A stretch of DNA of 64,000 nt from Lineus longissimus. Taxonomy: Eukaryota; Nemertea; Pilidiophora; Heteronemertea; Lineidae. Where the stretch lies: positions 7,755,501 through 7,819,500 of the forward strand of contig NC_088310.1 of assembly GCF_910592395.1 (NCBI RefSeq). Direction: 5' to 3'. Both the position numbers and the translations under genes were made by a program. Below the pieces are notes generated by a model. The model was not told where the DNA came from and ran no database searches. It saw only the letters and a program-made list of their open reading frames with translations. Each line of letters starts with the position of its first letter. Position 1 is the stretch's first letter. Of the stretch, positions 46,466 through 57,173 are shown in pieces.

Positions 46466-46725
46466 TCTATAAACCGAAGATCGAAGACCGAAGACCGAAG
46501 ACCGAAGATGGAAGATCTATAAAACGAATATCCCACCAACTATAAATCGAAGACCCTACTATAAAACGAAGACACCACCAACTATAAAGCGAAGACCCTT
46601 CTATAAAACGAAGACCCCACCTACTATAAAGCGAAGACCCTACTATAAAACGAAGATCCCACCAACTATAAAGCGAAGACCTTACTATAAAACGAAGACT
46701 CCACCAACTATGCATAGGATATAAA
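46466..46725 (+). repeat. 7-bp and 42-bp minisatellites continuing the array
   Basis: Six or so CCGAAGA units (46473-46510) are followed by about five 42-bp units, each made of two related halves, ACTATAAAGCGAAGACC.T and ACTATAAAACGAAGA.CCCA. Forty-two is a multiple of three, so the minus frame (46467-46802) shows a spurious 14-residue repeat (LYSWW.LRFIVGSS). Confidence 0.92.
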
Positions 46726-49563
46726 CGAAGCCATAAACTTTTGATACGAATACGAATACCACCGTTCTCTTTTCTCATTTCATTAGAAATCATCATGATC
46801 ACCCAGTCTGCATATTAGGACACTTGGTACTGAATGAGCATATCCATCACCAACCACACCAAAGACCAAACTCCAATATCGTATATGAACATGGCCAAAA
46901 GGCACGCGCTGAAATGCAAACAAATCCCTCATTTATAGATATTAACTGAAGACATCTTATCAAGTTCCTGGACTCCAATGCGAACCCCAATATTTGATCT
47001 AACCCTGTCTTCAGGCAGTGCCAATCAGGTTTCTTAGATCTTTCTGAAAAATCTCCCTTCTCCTTACTATGATCAACAATGCCAAACGCGTACATTATTT
47101 GCTTCAAATTATGCTTTCTTTCTCTGTACGCTATTGTATTTTCTTGACCCGTACGCTCTTTGATCCTTGCTGTACAAAAGCACTTTTAAGTCCCCAGGGA
47201 GAATCAGTCCATAGATTTATGATAATCTTCTTCTTTACTCTATTTCTTATCAGATAATATGTAATTTAGAAGCAAATCATCTGAGATACGCGTTTGATGC
47301 AATGATCTATACAGCATCGTCCGAGTTACAAGATCGTTGATGTCAGGCAAAGATTCCTCGGTTTTGATAGATGAGCAAAATGAGATGGCCTTGAAAGTTG
47401 ATGTGAGGTAACGTGGTACAATTATGGCCCCAGTACAATTATGGTCCCTACAGTGTTGAAAAGACCTGTTAGTACACATCAGTGCACACAGAGGCTAGAA
47501 TTGTACAATACCTTACCTAATTACATGGGCTTCTATGAAATGAGGTTTTGGCCCTAAATGCCCCAACGCCGTTCGTTAAAAGTTTGAGATTTGAAACTTC
47601 CAATTGCGTCAATATACGTGATGATGACATATTTCAACATGGCCGTTATGTAGACAGATATACAAATACAATAAAGACCAAGTTCAAACAGATTCATATG
47701 CATGATAACTGCACTACGGCATTGTGTATAACTGCATTTCTATTTTCCTGACCCACCATTAAATACGAACGAATCTTCGTTACTTTTCTCATGAAGCTGT
47801 TTATGATAGCTTCATGCTTTACTCGTCGAAAAACCGATGTTGATAAAAACGTGAGATTCTATGAAAATAACGAATGACTATCAATGCCATTAACACCATT
47901 ACTCGCCAATACATTTTACTCGCCCATCTACTGACTCAGCGCTACAACAGAGTGTCGATAATTCACTCAGGGTTCATTCATATAACTGAAATTATCCAAA
48001 GCGATAGCAAATGGGCAGTATCTCATAATTCAGCTTACACCCATACGTCGAATTGCACTAAGCGTCCTAATCCGGATGATATAGTCGAAAATGATGGTGT
48101 ATTCATCAAAAACAGACGCGGCAAACGAAATCGATTCAGAAATAATCGCCCGCGCTATCTTTCTTCTTAAAACTTCTTATTATGCGTCTATCAAGTGTTC
48201 AATCATTGTAAGCAAATTCACAGCTGTGTCCAAAGCCCGGACGGCAACTTATTCAGATGCTTTGCCAACCAATTTTAGTCTTCGGTTGGTTTTTCTGATG
48301 CGACGCTTAGTAACCGGTCACAAGGGAATAGGTCGAGATTGTTTAAAACCAAACAGATTTCGCGCCGAGACTGACTTGAACTCTGTATTGGAAATATTCA
48401 GACAGCCAAGTGCTCTGCATTTTCTGAATAATGAAGTTAGGTCGATACGTCATCACCAACAGTATCGAAGCAGTTTGTAAACTGTCAAGTGCTGGTTTTT
48501 TCATCTTCGTTGATGGGTTTGTTCTTTATGTTCCGAGTTCTAAGCATACTCGGTTCTCTTTGTCCCAACTTCTAAAAGGCCTTGATCACAGTATATTTTT
48601 GGTTGTATGGAAAATACGCTAATCAACGTTTTGATATCAACGGTCCTTGGTCTCGCAACCAGCGGCTCGGTTCCTACCAAAGCGGTTCTAGCGTCCCGCT
48701 GATTTACCCTCTGACAGTCCATATAGCCCTAATCATGCAATCCTAACCATAGCCCTAACCGCAACATTCACCTAAATCTGGGGACACATAGAATCCTGGA
48801 CATATGGATGACATTTTGATATGCGAAAATAATTGGAAGCTTCATCAATTAAAGCTCCGATAGAAATTGAAAATTTAAAGCTAAGAAGAATTTTTCTGAG
48901 CGCGCCGCCACGTAATGAACCGCTACGCTCTCCCAGTAAGCACCTCGCTAGCACCTCGCGAGAGGACGTGAAGATCACCCGTGGCGCCTATTCCTGTCCT
49001 GCTCTTTGATCTTGATAATGAGCCTGCGCTGCCGGAGAAAGCGACAACGCGCATTGTTACAGGGACATGTTCGCCATATCTTTAATTGGAATAAGATCAT
49101 TGCTTGATTCACACAGATTCATCAGCAGGACGAATTTCCAGTCTAAATTGCACGATGTCACGTTATGGCTTCGATTTGTCCGAGGGATTGGAGCACGACC
49201 AATGTCCATTACATGTATTTATGTTAGCGCAAAAATTCTAGGCTTTCTGTTTAAAGGACTATGTGGGTGGTTAGAGACAGCCCAGCCTGAGGCAAAGTCC
49301 TTTGAAAGCCTCCTTATTGGACCCATTCGTGTAAGGATCGTGATATGTGCCAAGACACTTTTACTCAAAGCACCCTTCAACTGGTGCTCAAGTACGTTCC
49401 AGGCGCCACTGTCCGCAGGCGGAGATATGCTCAAGATAAGACTGTGAAATTGATCTACGTGCCGCAGTCGAGTCGTGACTTTGAGGTGACCTTAGACTCC
49501 AAGAAAACGGCTCTTTAAGGATCAAGAAACACAATATTGGTGCAATGCATTATTGAGTGAAAA
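46726..49563. other. non-coding; chance-level frames
   Basis: A 17-bp GTACAATTATGG.CCC. repeat occurs twice at 47416-47449. The frames at 48091-48480 (+, 129 codons) and 49067-49447 (+, 126 codons) are unrecognised and without clear splice edges. Scattered CCTAA strings at 48727-48765 are too few to be telomeric. Confidence 0.45.
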
Positions 49564-49723
49564 ACATTGCGTTATTTTGCCCCCTTGCCTCGCAGTTGAC
49601 AAGAATTCAGCCTATACACGGCCTATTAAACAACGCTTGTTTGCACCATGGCCTAAATTCCCATTGTTCTACCCTCTTAGCAAAGGATTTTCAGGGGAAG
49701 TCTTGATAACTTCGACCCCCACG
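49564..49723 (+). repeat. interspersed repeat family D, copy 2
   Basis: Partner of 32262-32432. Just after TCTTGAT...TCGA it also carries a small hairpin (ACCCCCACGCCTTTCATGGG GGT, about 49714-49738), only the left half of which is in copy 1. Confidence 0.75.
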
Positions 49724-50374
49724 CCTTTCATGGGGGTGTAAATAAACCGGCGTAATGCAGATTGCTGCTAACGACTCAGTTATATAGAAAAGTCACCGTG
49801 CAAATGTGTTGTGAACTACATTCCATATTTTAGTTCACGAAAGGTTACGAGTCGTTTTGATGCTCACAAGACAAAAAAATTCTTGGCGGCACAGCCGCTT
49901 TGCCATTGCCGATGACGCAACTGATGCATCACTCCCTGCCCCAAGAATCAATTGCCGTCAAACTACTCATAGTCACAATCTCAACGTGACACTTTTAATT
50001 TTCGCAGGTTTTTGCCAATCACTAAGGTTGAAAGGATCGATACATTAAGACAAGATAGATGTAGCCCTTCATGGACTTTGTCTATTGATCGTGCTCATCT
50101 TAATCAAAGGCAATTACATGCGCAATTATGTTGCCTTGATTGAGGAGGCCTTTGATTGGCAATTAAGGAAGCAATTGACGCAGTCGTTGGCAGATATGAC
50201 GATTCGTCACTGCACTTTGCCCTCAGCGGTAAACAGTATAATTAGCCGAGATTTCAGGGTCGGACTCCGGCGACGAGGTGCAGTGGATGTTCAGCTGAAA
50301 ACCAGTTTTGCCATGCCGAGTTATTTTGATCTAAAGACTGACCAAATCATATCACTGATCGTGGAACCTGGTGA
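49724..50374. other. non-coding or weak frame
   Basis: The frame at 50085-50408 (+, 107 codons) is open but runs into the SINE-like head at 50380 and is unrecognised. Confidence 0.4.
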
Positions 50375-50379
50375 CGTTG

Positions 50380-50431
50380 TGCTGAGGAGTGGCAAACTTC
50401 TGATTTAGATGTCGTGAGTTCGACTCCTTTT
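50380..50431 (+). mobile_element. possible tRNA-derived SINE head
   Basis: AGTTCGACTCC (50417-50427) matches the pol III B box at all but one position. A poor A-box-like TGCTGAGGAGTGG lies about 25 bases upstream. The region TTCTGATTTAGATGTCGTG is what tRNA-derived SINEs often have between them. No clear body follows, because the inverted-repeat element at 50432 begins at once. Confidence 0.35.
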
Positions 50432-50714
50432 CTCGGGAACTTTAACACCAGATAACTCCATCCCGAACCAGGCAATTAATATTCACCATGACTTACAATC
50501 ATGACCTGCTTATTTCTGTTTGGTTGATGCATGAAATAAGACATAAGAAGGCTGTCGTAATCAACACTGACCAGCCCAGGCCTAGACCTCAACTTCTGCT
50601 ATTTGACCAGGTATGACTGGCCTTGCTCTACAATAGGCTTTTGCTAGGGTTATGAATATTCACCATTAAGGTGGGCCTAGTGACTTTTCTTTGTCTGGTG
50701 TTATAGTTCCGGAG
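50432..50714. mobile_element. inverted-repeat element, 283 bp
   Basis: CTCGGGAACTTTAACACCAG (50432-50451) is matched by the inverse of 50691-50714 (CTCCGGAACTATAACACCAG). AATATTCACCAT also recurs directly at 50478 and 50655. The interior has no coding frame. Probably a MITE-like element or SINE body bounded by inverted ends. Confidence 0.5.
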
Positions 50715-51116
50715 AGTAGTTCCAAATTGAACGAATAGACGCAGCTTACGATATCGACAGTTGCATGTACATTTTACATTAGCGAATACAACTCTTACAA
50801 GATACGTCCCACTGGTGAAGTCACTTTCACAATTTGATTTAATTTGTGTCCAAAATCGTCGTCGGGGGAATTGCGATCTGTCAGGGATATCAGATAGCGC
50901 CGGTGTTTGCGTCCCAGTCGGCAAACAATGAAGCAAACGACATAAAATTGCCAGTTTGATTAGGATTTCTGGTTTCGTTTTGGCTTTGTTTGTGCATCAG
51001 CAAATTGAAAATGAAATTGACATTTTTCCATGCTGAAGCGGATAAATTCGCAATGCGCATAGCTATAGCGTAATCAACGAAAGGAATAAACGGCATGGCT
51101 TAGTTTATAGATCCAT
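50715..51116. other. non-coding, nothing seen
   Basis: Unique sequence. Confidence 0.5.
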
Positions 51117-51201
51117 TCTGAGATTCAGTCAGGTTTTTGATACTCCTACCGCGTATACAAATCTTAAAATGTCGAGAGGCGGAGTATATTGAAAACCACG
51201 G
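51117..51201 (+). repeat. interspersed repeat family E, copy 1
   Basis: Collinear with 53981-54066. Shared blocks are CTGAGATTCAG, TTTT, TACTCCTA, TATACAAA.C.TA, TGTCGAGAGGCGGAGTA and ATTGAAAAC...CGG. Same orientation, 2.9 kb apart. Confidence 0.7.
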
Positions 51202-53368
51202 ACCATGGATGGATCATGTTTACATTTTATATTTTAAACTAGTGCAAGATTCTACAACTGTTTTATGAAATCTCTTAAATTGTTTACAGAGACGTTTTGC
51301 TACGCAGCTAATCGATACGACAAGACATCTAAGAATTCTGCCAAAGCTCAAAAAAGTCTGGTCATTTTTGGCAGGCGGACAGATTTTATGTCTATTGCAA
51401 ATCTGCAAAGGCTTTTAGACTGGCCAATGTCTGCTGGCCTTAGAAACACGGGACCTGACGCGGTAGTGTCAAAGCTTATTGATGATACTTTATTTCATCT
51501 ACAAAAAGGGTTATTACAAAGGTCCTTTCTGATATTGGCACCTTGATCAACACAGCAACTTCCCATTCTCCAAGCAGGCAGAAACAAACACTGTGCGAGA
51601 AAAACGATCTATCATAAAACAAAAATGATTATCAAAAGCGCATCCATGATGATCGTTAACTAAAGCAATTCTAAGGTTTTGCATCGCTAAAGAAGTTTTG
51701 GAGAAAAATACTAATATCGATATTGCCGGATCAAAAAAAGGATCGGAAGGACAGTGTGTTTAGCTGTTCTTATCATTATTCATATACTCAAACTGCATTG
51801 TTGGATATTTTCGTCGCTACGTACGGAAGATACAAATGTCGAACATTGGAAGCTAGTATGAGAACAAGGACTGCAGCATACATTTTACTTGAACACATTG
51901 TGAGTTGAAGAGTCAATGTAATGTCAATTTTGCAATAAAGTTAGTTATCAATGTTGAACTCCTTTTCTACGGTTCATTCTTCTTTTCCAGTACGCAAGTA
52001 AAACCCATCACCAAAAAAATATGCGATCACCCAATTCCACAACAAACGCACAAGCAAATTGTAAACCCAGCCTTTACTGCGACAAAATAGACAACTCAGC
52101 CGGGTCACCACAGAAATGATTCCGGGAGCACATCAATCGTGGTATCACTTAACAACCCACCACAGAAATCCATTCTACTAAGTCCGCTTGTTGATCGAAA
52201 ATAATTACTGTAGATTTCTGTGCCGATAAACGGCGACTGGCTATCCAGATTCGATCCCTGATATCAATGTAATAGAGGAGAAGTGAGAGGAAAGATCAGC
52301 ATTGTTTGATTAGCTGAGAGTGGCGTGGGCTCACCGCACCGCGGTTGAGCCAGGGAAGGAGAAAGACTATTTTAACCCGCCGTAGACGTTTCTCAGTACA
52401 GATTTTCAACTTGTGTTTGTGTGATGTTCTAAAACTAACTGTCATTGGAGAATTCCGACAGAAAGAAGGAGTACACTTATACGTGTACCAACTCTGTTTC
52501 CAAAAAGGTATAATTTATATAATCTGTGATCGTGCAGTTGACAAAATTCAGTTAAAGCAAGCTCAAAAGTAATGAAGAACAGGACCGTTACACTAATCAA
52601 AGTTAAAAGTAGGTATAGGCAGGATACATCATTGTAGATACCTTCTGCACAAATTTCCCAGTGAGTCATTTAGATTTTTTGATGGGAAGGACTGGCTGCA
52701 GCTGCAGCATCCTGGCATAACCAGTGATTATCTATACTTCGTTTATTCAGTTAAGATTTCAGCTTTGAGATAATCGCATTCTAATATCATATTGTATATT
52801 TCTTCTCAAAAATGGATCATGATACGCTCATACCAAAAGGTAACTTCAAGATTTTAATGCATGCCGTTCTCTTAAAAACACTCCAGTATCATTAAGTCTT
52901 TCTGATAATGTTTTTCTCAAGATCAAAATCGTTTGTTGCAAGATGACAGTATTAGAATCAAATTTCCTTCGACCCTTTGAGTTTGACATGATCTTGTATT
53001 TCGACAACCTACATCTTATCCAAGTGTGTGTTCTTATTATGATTTCCTATGAGCCTTTTACTACTAATACTAGCGTTAAAGATGTAACATTTCACTATCT
53101 TGTAATTGCTTCAAAGTGAAGAGAGCCCACAATGTAACTGCTGCGTATCTCTCAAATTATATCTATATATATATGATATATTTGTCTTCAAAAACATGCG
53201 CTTTCGGAATTTTTCGGCGGTTCGGATCTGATTGATGCATAAGTGTGCATGTTTCAAGGTACAAGGGTCAGCGTAGGGTTCCTTATTGAGCCGTAAAGGG
53301 GTGTTTTAAGGTGTTTTTTAAACTTCTTCATTCTCTTGAAGCTAAATATCGTAAACTACATTATTTTA
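51202..53368. other. non-coding; AT run
   Basis: The frame at 51265-51546 (+, 93 codons) is unrecognised. An (AT)n-like stretch lies at 53157-53181. No other repeat seen. Confidence 0.45.
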
Positions 53369-53800
53369 TACCGAACAGCGAAGGTTTGATCAGCTACAGA
53401 AAATATTTCGTTCAGCAGCTCGTAAAAAAGGATTTTCTCAGATTTGCAATTCCTCTTTCCTGATGAATTCAGTATCCTGCACATTCACACGTCATACTCG
53501 AACTAAAGTTCAGCGACGACATTGCTCGATATATACCAAAACGCGAATTACTACGCGTATACGGAGGAGATTTCAGCAAATTGGCCGGGCTTTCTCCGAA
53601 TACTCGCTCTTTCCTCTCTGGAACGGGCACTTACATATCCTCCCTAAATGTACCCATTCCGAGTCTCATTCCTACGACGAATGAGGCCACATTTCTCTAT
53701 ACCCACACAGCGTAGAGCACGATCACTTCAGCAACTCGTTAAAAGATTTCCTCAAATTGGCTTGCTTTAGAAGACGCTCGCTTCCCCGTCTCGCAAATCG
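53369..53800 (+). repeat. diverged tandem units of about 165 bp
   Basis: TATACC.AACAGCG.AG...GATCA...TTCAGCAGCTCGT.AAAA.GATTT.CTCA.ATT at 53369-53450 recurs as TATACCCACACAGCGTAG...GATCACTTCAGCAACTCGTTAAAA at 53698-53770. A middle relic (GATTTCAGCAAATTGGCCGG) lies near 53570. The third unit has a CTCATTC...GAATGAG hairpin at its left edge (53662-53682). Old and decayed. Confidence 0.6.
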
Positions 53801-53980
53801 ATAAGTCAGTGCCCAAGGGACAATCCAAGGCTCACAGTATGATAACGAACTCTATAGGAGATCAAGGGCTGTCTCGCTGTCTTAATGTCATCAGCTCAGT
53901 TGAATTAAGCTTTTCAGTAATTCTGCATATAACGTAATTGGAATTGACTTAAGAGCATTAAAAAAGCACAAATCAAAGAA

Positions 53981-54066
53981 TGCTGAGATTCAGGCTTTTT
54001 TACTCCTAAACGTCATATACAAACCCTAGGAAATATCGACAGGCGGAGTAAATTGAAAACTATCGG
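53981..54066 (+). repeat. interspersed repeat family E, copy 2
   Basis: Partner of 51117-51201. It carries TCGACAGGCGGAGTAAATTG, against TCGAGAGGCGGAGTATATTG in copy 1. Confidence 0.7.
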
Positions 54067-56057
54067 TTATCTCAGAAGGAGAATGCGATGGTTATTCTGT
54101 GTATTTTCAAAATCATCCCTAAATTCAAATATTCCACAAAACTGCATTTTCGTGGGCTGTGAAAATGTACCAAACTACCTCCTGTCTCTTGAACAGTGGC
54201 GGGTCCAGCTGATCACAATGACCATTGTTGTATTGGAAGGACATAACAGATCATCATTATCATTGTTACAAAATGTATTCTATGTTACACAGAGATTCCA
54301 TGGTGTCTCATTATGATTTCCATTCGTCCCAGTTTGGTCTTGAGAGGACAAAGTCACAACTAGAATGCGGGGCCAAGTTCACTTTAAGCGAATTGGAAAG
54401 TTTAATTGACCTTTTGTATCTGAACATTAAAAGAACACACCAAATTCAATGTGAGGCATAACAGCTAGAAAACATTGATTTGTTTTCTTACTTTTTTAAT
54501 GTCACTGATTTGAAATGTTGTGTTCCTTTGTCATGATCGGCCGCACCGTCTTCGGATTTGGTCTCCATTCATTGGGGCTATAGTCCGGTGGAAAAAAATC
54601 ATTGACAGACTCGCATGCACATGAGTATCAGTATAGGCAAGGATAAGCCCGGGATTTAAATATTGGAAAACAATCTGACAAGCTTTCAAAGTTCAAAATG
54701 TGTTTGTCACCAGTCTGATAGGTTGATAGCAGTGTGATTAGTTTTCGACGGCCATTAAAGGTTAATAGGGGATGAGACTGACGATGTCATTGACATGCTG
54801 TGTCTATGATAGCTAAAAACTAATCTAAGTGTTGTGTCTGCTACCAAACGCGAGATTCATGTTTGGTATGAACTATAGTAGTCACGACGAGGGGTCAGTA
54901 CCTGTTTTGAGGACGGGCGAAGACAGACGAAACAAAATCTAGTGAAAACAAACTTTTTTTTTCTGGCGTCGTTACGGAATAGTCACTGGAAAAGAACAAA
55001 TACGACGCTGACTGGCGAGGATACGATGCGCCAAATCAGTACACTCCAAGGGCAGTCCATTGCGTCATCCTTATTGAATCTCCTTTTGGCGACAGGACGA
55101 GGCCGTTCCAATGTGTCTTGAGTGTACAAAACAGATGATACCAAATCAGTGACGGGCAAAGAAAAAAATGGGCAGCGCATTCTTTTATGATAGATAGTAC
55201 ATGGACAGGGATGGCCTATTTTACTGTATCCCGGACTATGTACATGTAGGTCATGTCTTTGCAGGGGTCGAAATACGAGGCCAATATAATTTATTATATG
55301 AATGACTTACCAACGTGATTTACACTCCGGGCGCAGTGGATTCTGAAAATATCGTATAGAATTTCTTGATAATTTATCCTACATGTACCTCACGAAGTTC
55401 CTTGAAGAAGAAAACGGCAACAGAAGTTAGTTCCTCTGAATTTTATATTCATAATACTTTTAAAGTCTTTTCAGATCAGTCCTGTTCCGATATCATAATG
55501 GACATGCATAACTTTTTAACCTGCTAGATGTATACGCGCCAAAGTCAACAAACGCCCCACACAGCGAATTTCAGGCGATAGAAATCGGGCTCCTGCTACT
55601 GCTTAAACTAGATCAAGGGCCGTCTTTATGGCCAAGGCCTATTATCAAGTTCTAATATCAAACTATGCCATGCTTACAAATTCTTGAATATTAAACTTGT
55701 TGACTATTATACAATATATTGGGCAAACAATAATATTAAAAAAATGCCATTGATTTGAGTGCTTGAAATTGTTACATGTGCAGTCTAAAAGCATAAACTT
55801 TTATAAACTTCTATGAAAATAGTTTATTGCTCATATTGTTTAATTTTACCTCGGGCAGAATGAAGGATTTGGAATTCCTTATCCTGACTTATTCTCCTCA
55901 AAACAGTAATGCCTTTTACAAAAAAGCTGAGTCAAATTTAATACCTGTTTTCTTTTTTCGGGTATTTGTAATTGCCAGATGTCGGATGGAGCAATGCCGT
56001 AATTTGGCTTTGGTTTCTTACTTGGTTCTTTAACAAATTGTTTAAGAAGAAGAAGAA

Positions 56058-56095
<38 letters not shown>

Positions 56096-57029
56096 CGATA
56101 ACGACGACGATCGAAAGGCCCCAATTGCTGCAAAGTTGTGTCTGTGATTTCTAGAGCAGGTTCATGGTGTTATCGATGAAGGAACTAGAATGATCACCAA
56201 CAAGTGTACGTCATATAATTTCTGATGACTTTTTTTCTGGCTGATAGCTTCGTTCGAATCATAACAACAAAATCACTGTATCGAAAAGAAAAAGAAACTT
56301 AACATAACATTTTAAAAAAGTATCCTTCTTCAGAAGAGGGATGGTTGCCAACGTGCAACTCCCTTTTTGCCATCAGATGTGCGAAATCGTTAATTAGCAA
56401 TCAGGCAGCGTATTTAAGATGCTGTAGTATTGATAAGCGCTGTAATGGCCGGATTAAGATTCCGAGCTATTTTAATAGTCATCATAAACGCGCCATCGCT
56501 CACGCATTGAGTCCCTCCATCAAGGTTAATACTGACTTAATGACTCGCGGCTGCGTCGAAAAATTCCGTTGATTGAAGAATTCGCCTTCGATATTTTGTT
56601 GATTGGAACGCTTACAGGGCTCGAGTTGGTCGCAATCAATACACGATATTTTACTTGCTCGGCGTTTTTCTACACTAGTCTAGGTTTAGATGTGCGGTTG
56701 AAGTAATACCGCAGTGCATGGTATGCAGGCTTGTTGGGCAGCGATAGACGATTTGCGAATTATCCAACTTTGGCTTAGAAGATGACTGCTCTTCTTGAAA
56801 GAGTTTGCGTTTGCTTCTAGCAAAAACTGCGGCCAAAGGTCGATGTACACACAATAAATGGAAAGGATAAAGTAGAATTCACGTGGCGCCAAGATAACGT
56901 GTGTCAATGACTGCGAAAATGTCCATTTGATTGTGAATTCTTCAACAATGAAAACTAGTTTCCATACAATTTCGACGTCTGACCGCTAGGTGGCCAAACT
57001 CTTCAAGTCCGCTTGTAACGTGCATGATA
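54067..57029. other. non-coding, contains a triplet repeat
   Basis: No supported gene. The frames at 54053-54461 and 54983-55180 are unrecognised. See the trinucleotide repeat at 56044-56110. Confidence 0.45.
56044..56110 (+). repeat. trinucleotide microsatellite (AAG)n(ATG)n(ACG)n
   Basis: Five AAG units lead into about twelve ATG units, then degenerate ACG/ATA units. All frames on both strands stay open, giving spurious poly-Met and poly-His runs. Confidence 0.95.
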
Positions 57030-57173
57030 TTAGGGAGTTTTAAAGCCCCCGGAACGCCACGCGAACGCCTATTTCTTTCTTCGACCTCCTGATAACGATA
57101 CATGCAGTAGATAAGGATAAGGCGTGCGCGTAACGTTGGTTTTTCGGGGGCCGCTTTACGAAAACTCCCTATT
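57030..57173. mobile_element. MITE-like palindrome, GGGAGTTTT family, copy 2 (most complete)
   Basis: TTAGGGAGTTTTAAAGCCCC at the left and the inverse of CGGGGGCCGCTTTACGAAAA then CTCCCTA at the right bracket 144 bp. TA stands at both outer edges, suggesting TA target duplication, as in Tc1/mariner-type and some other DNA elements (inference). The core has GCGAACGCCTAT and TCGACCTCCTGATAACGATA, shared with 14.5 and 63.1 kb. Non-coding. Confidence 0.8.

Noticed and set aside
46467-46802. 14-residue W-rich repeat protein
   Set aside because: By-product of a 42-bp minisatellite.
48722-48770. Telomere-like CCCTAA repeats
   Set aside because: Only three or four scattered CCTAA strings, not tandem.
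55879-56154. Poly-His and poly-Met proteins
   Set aside because: Produced by the triplet microsatellite at 56044-56110.
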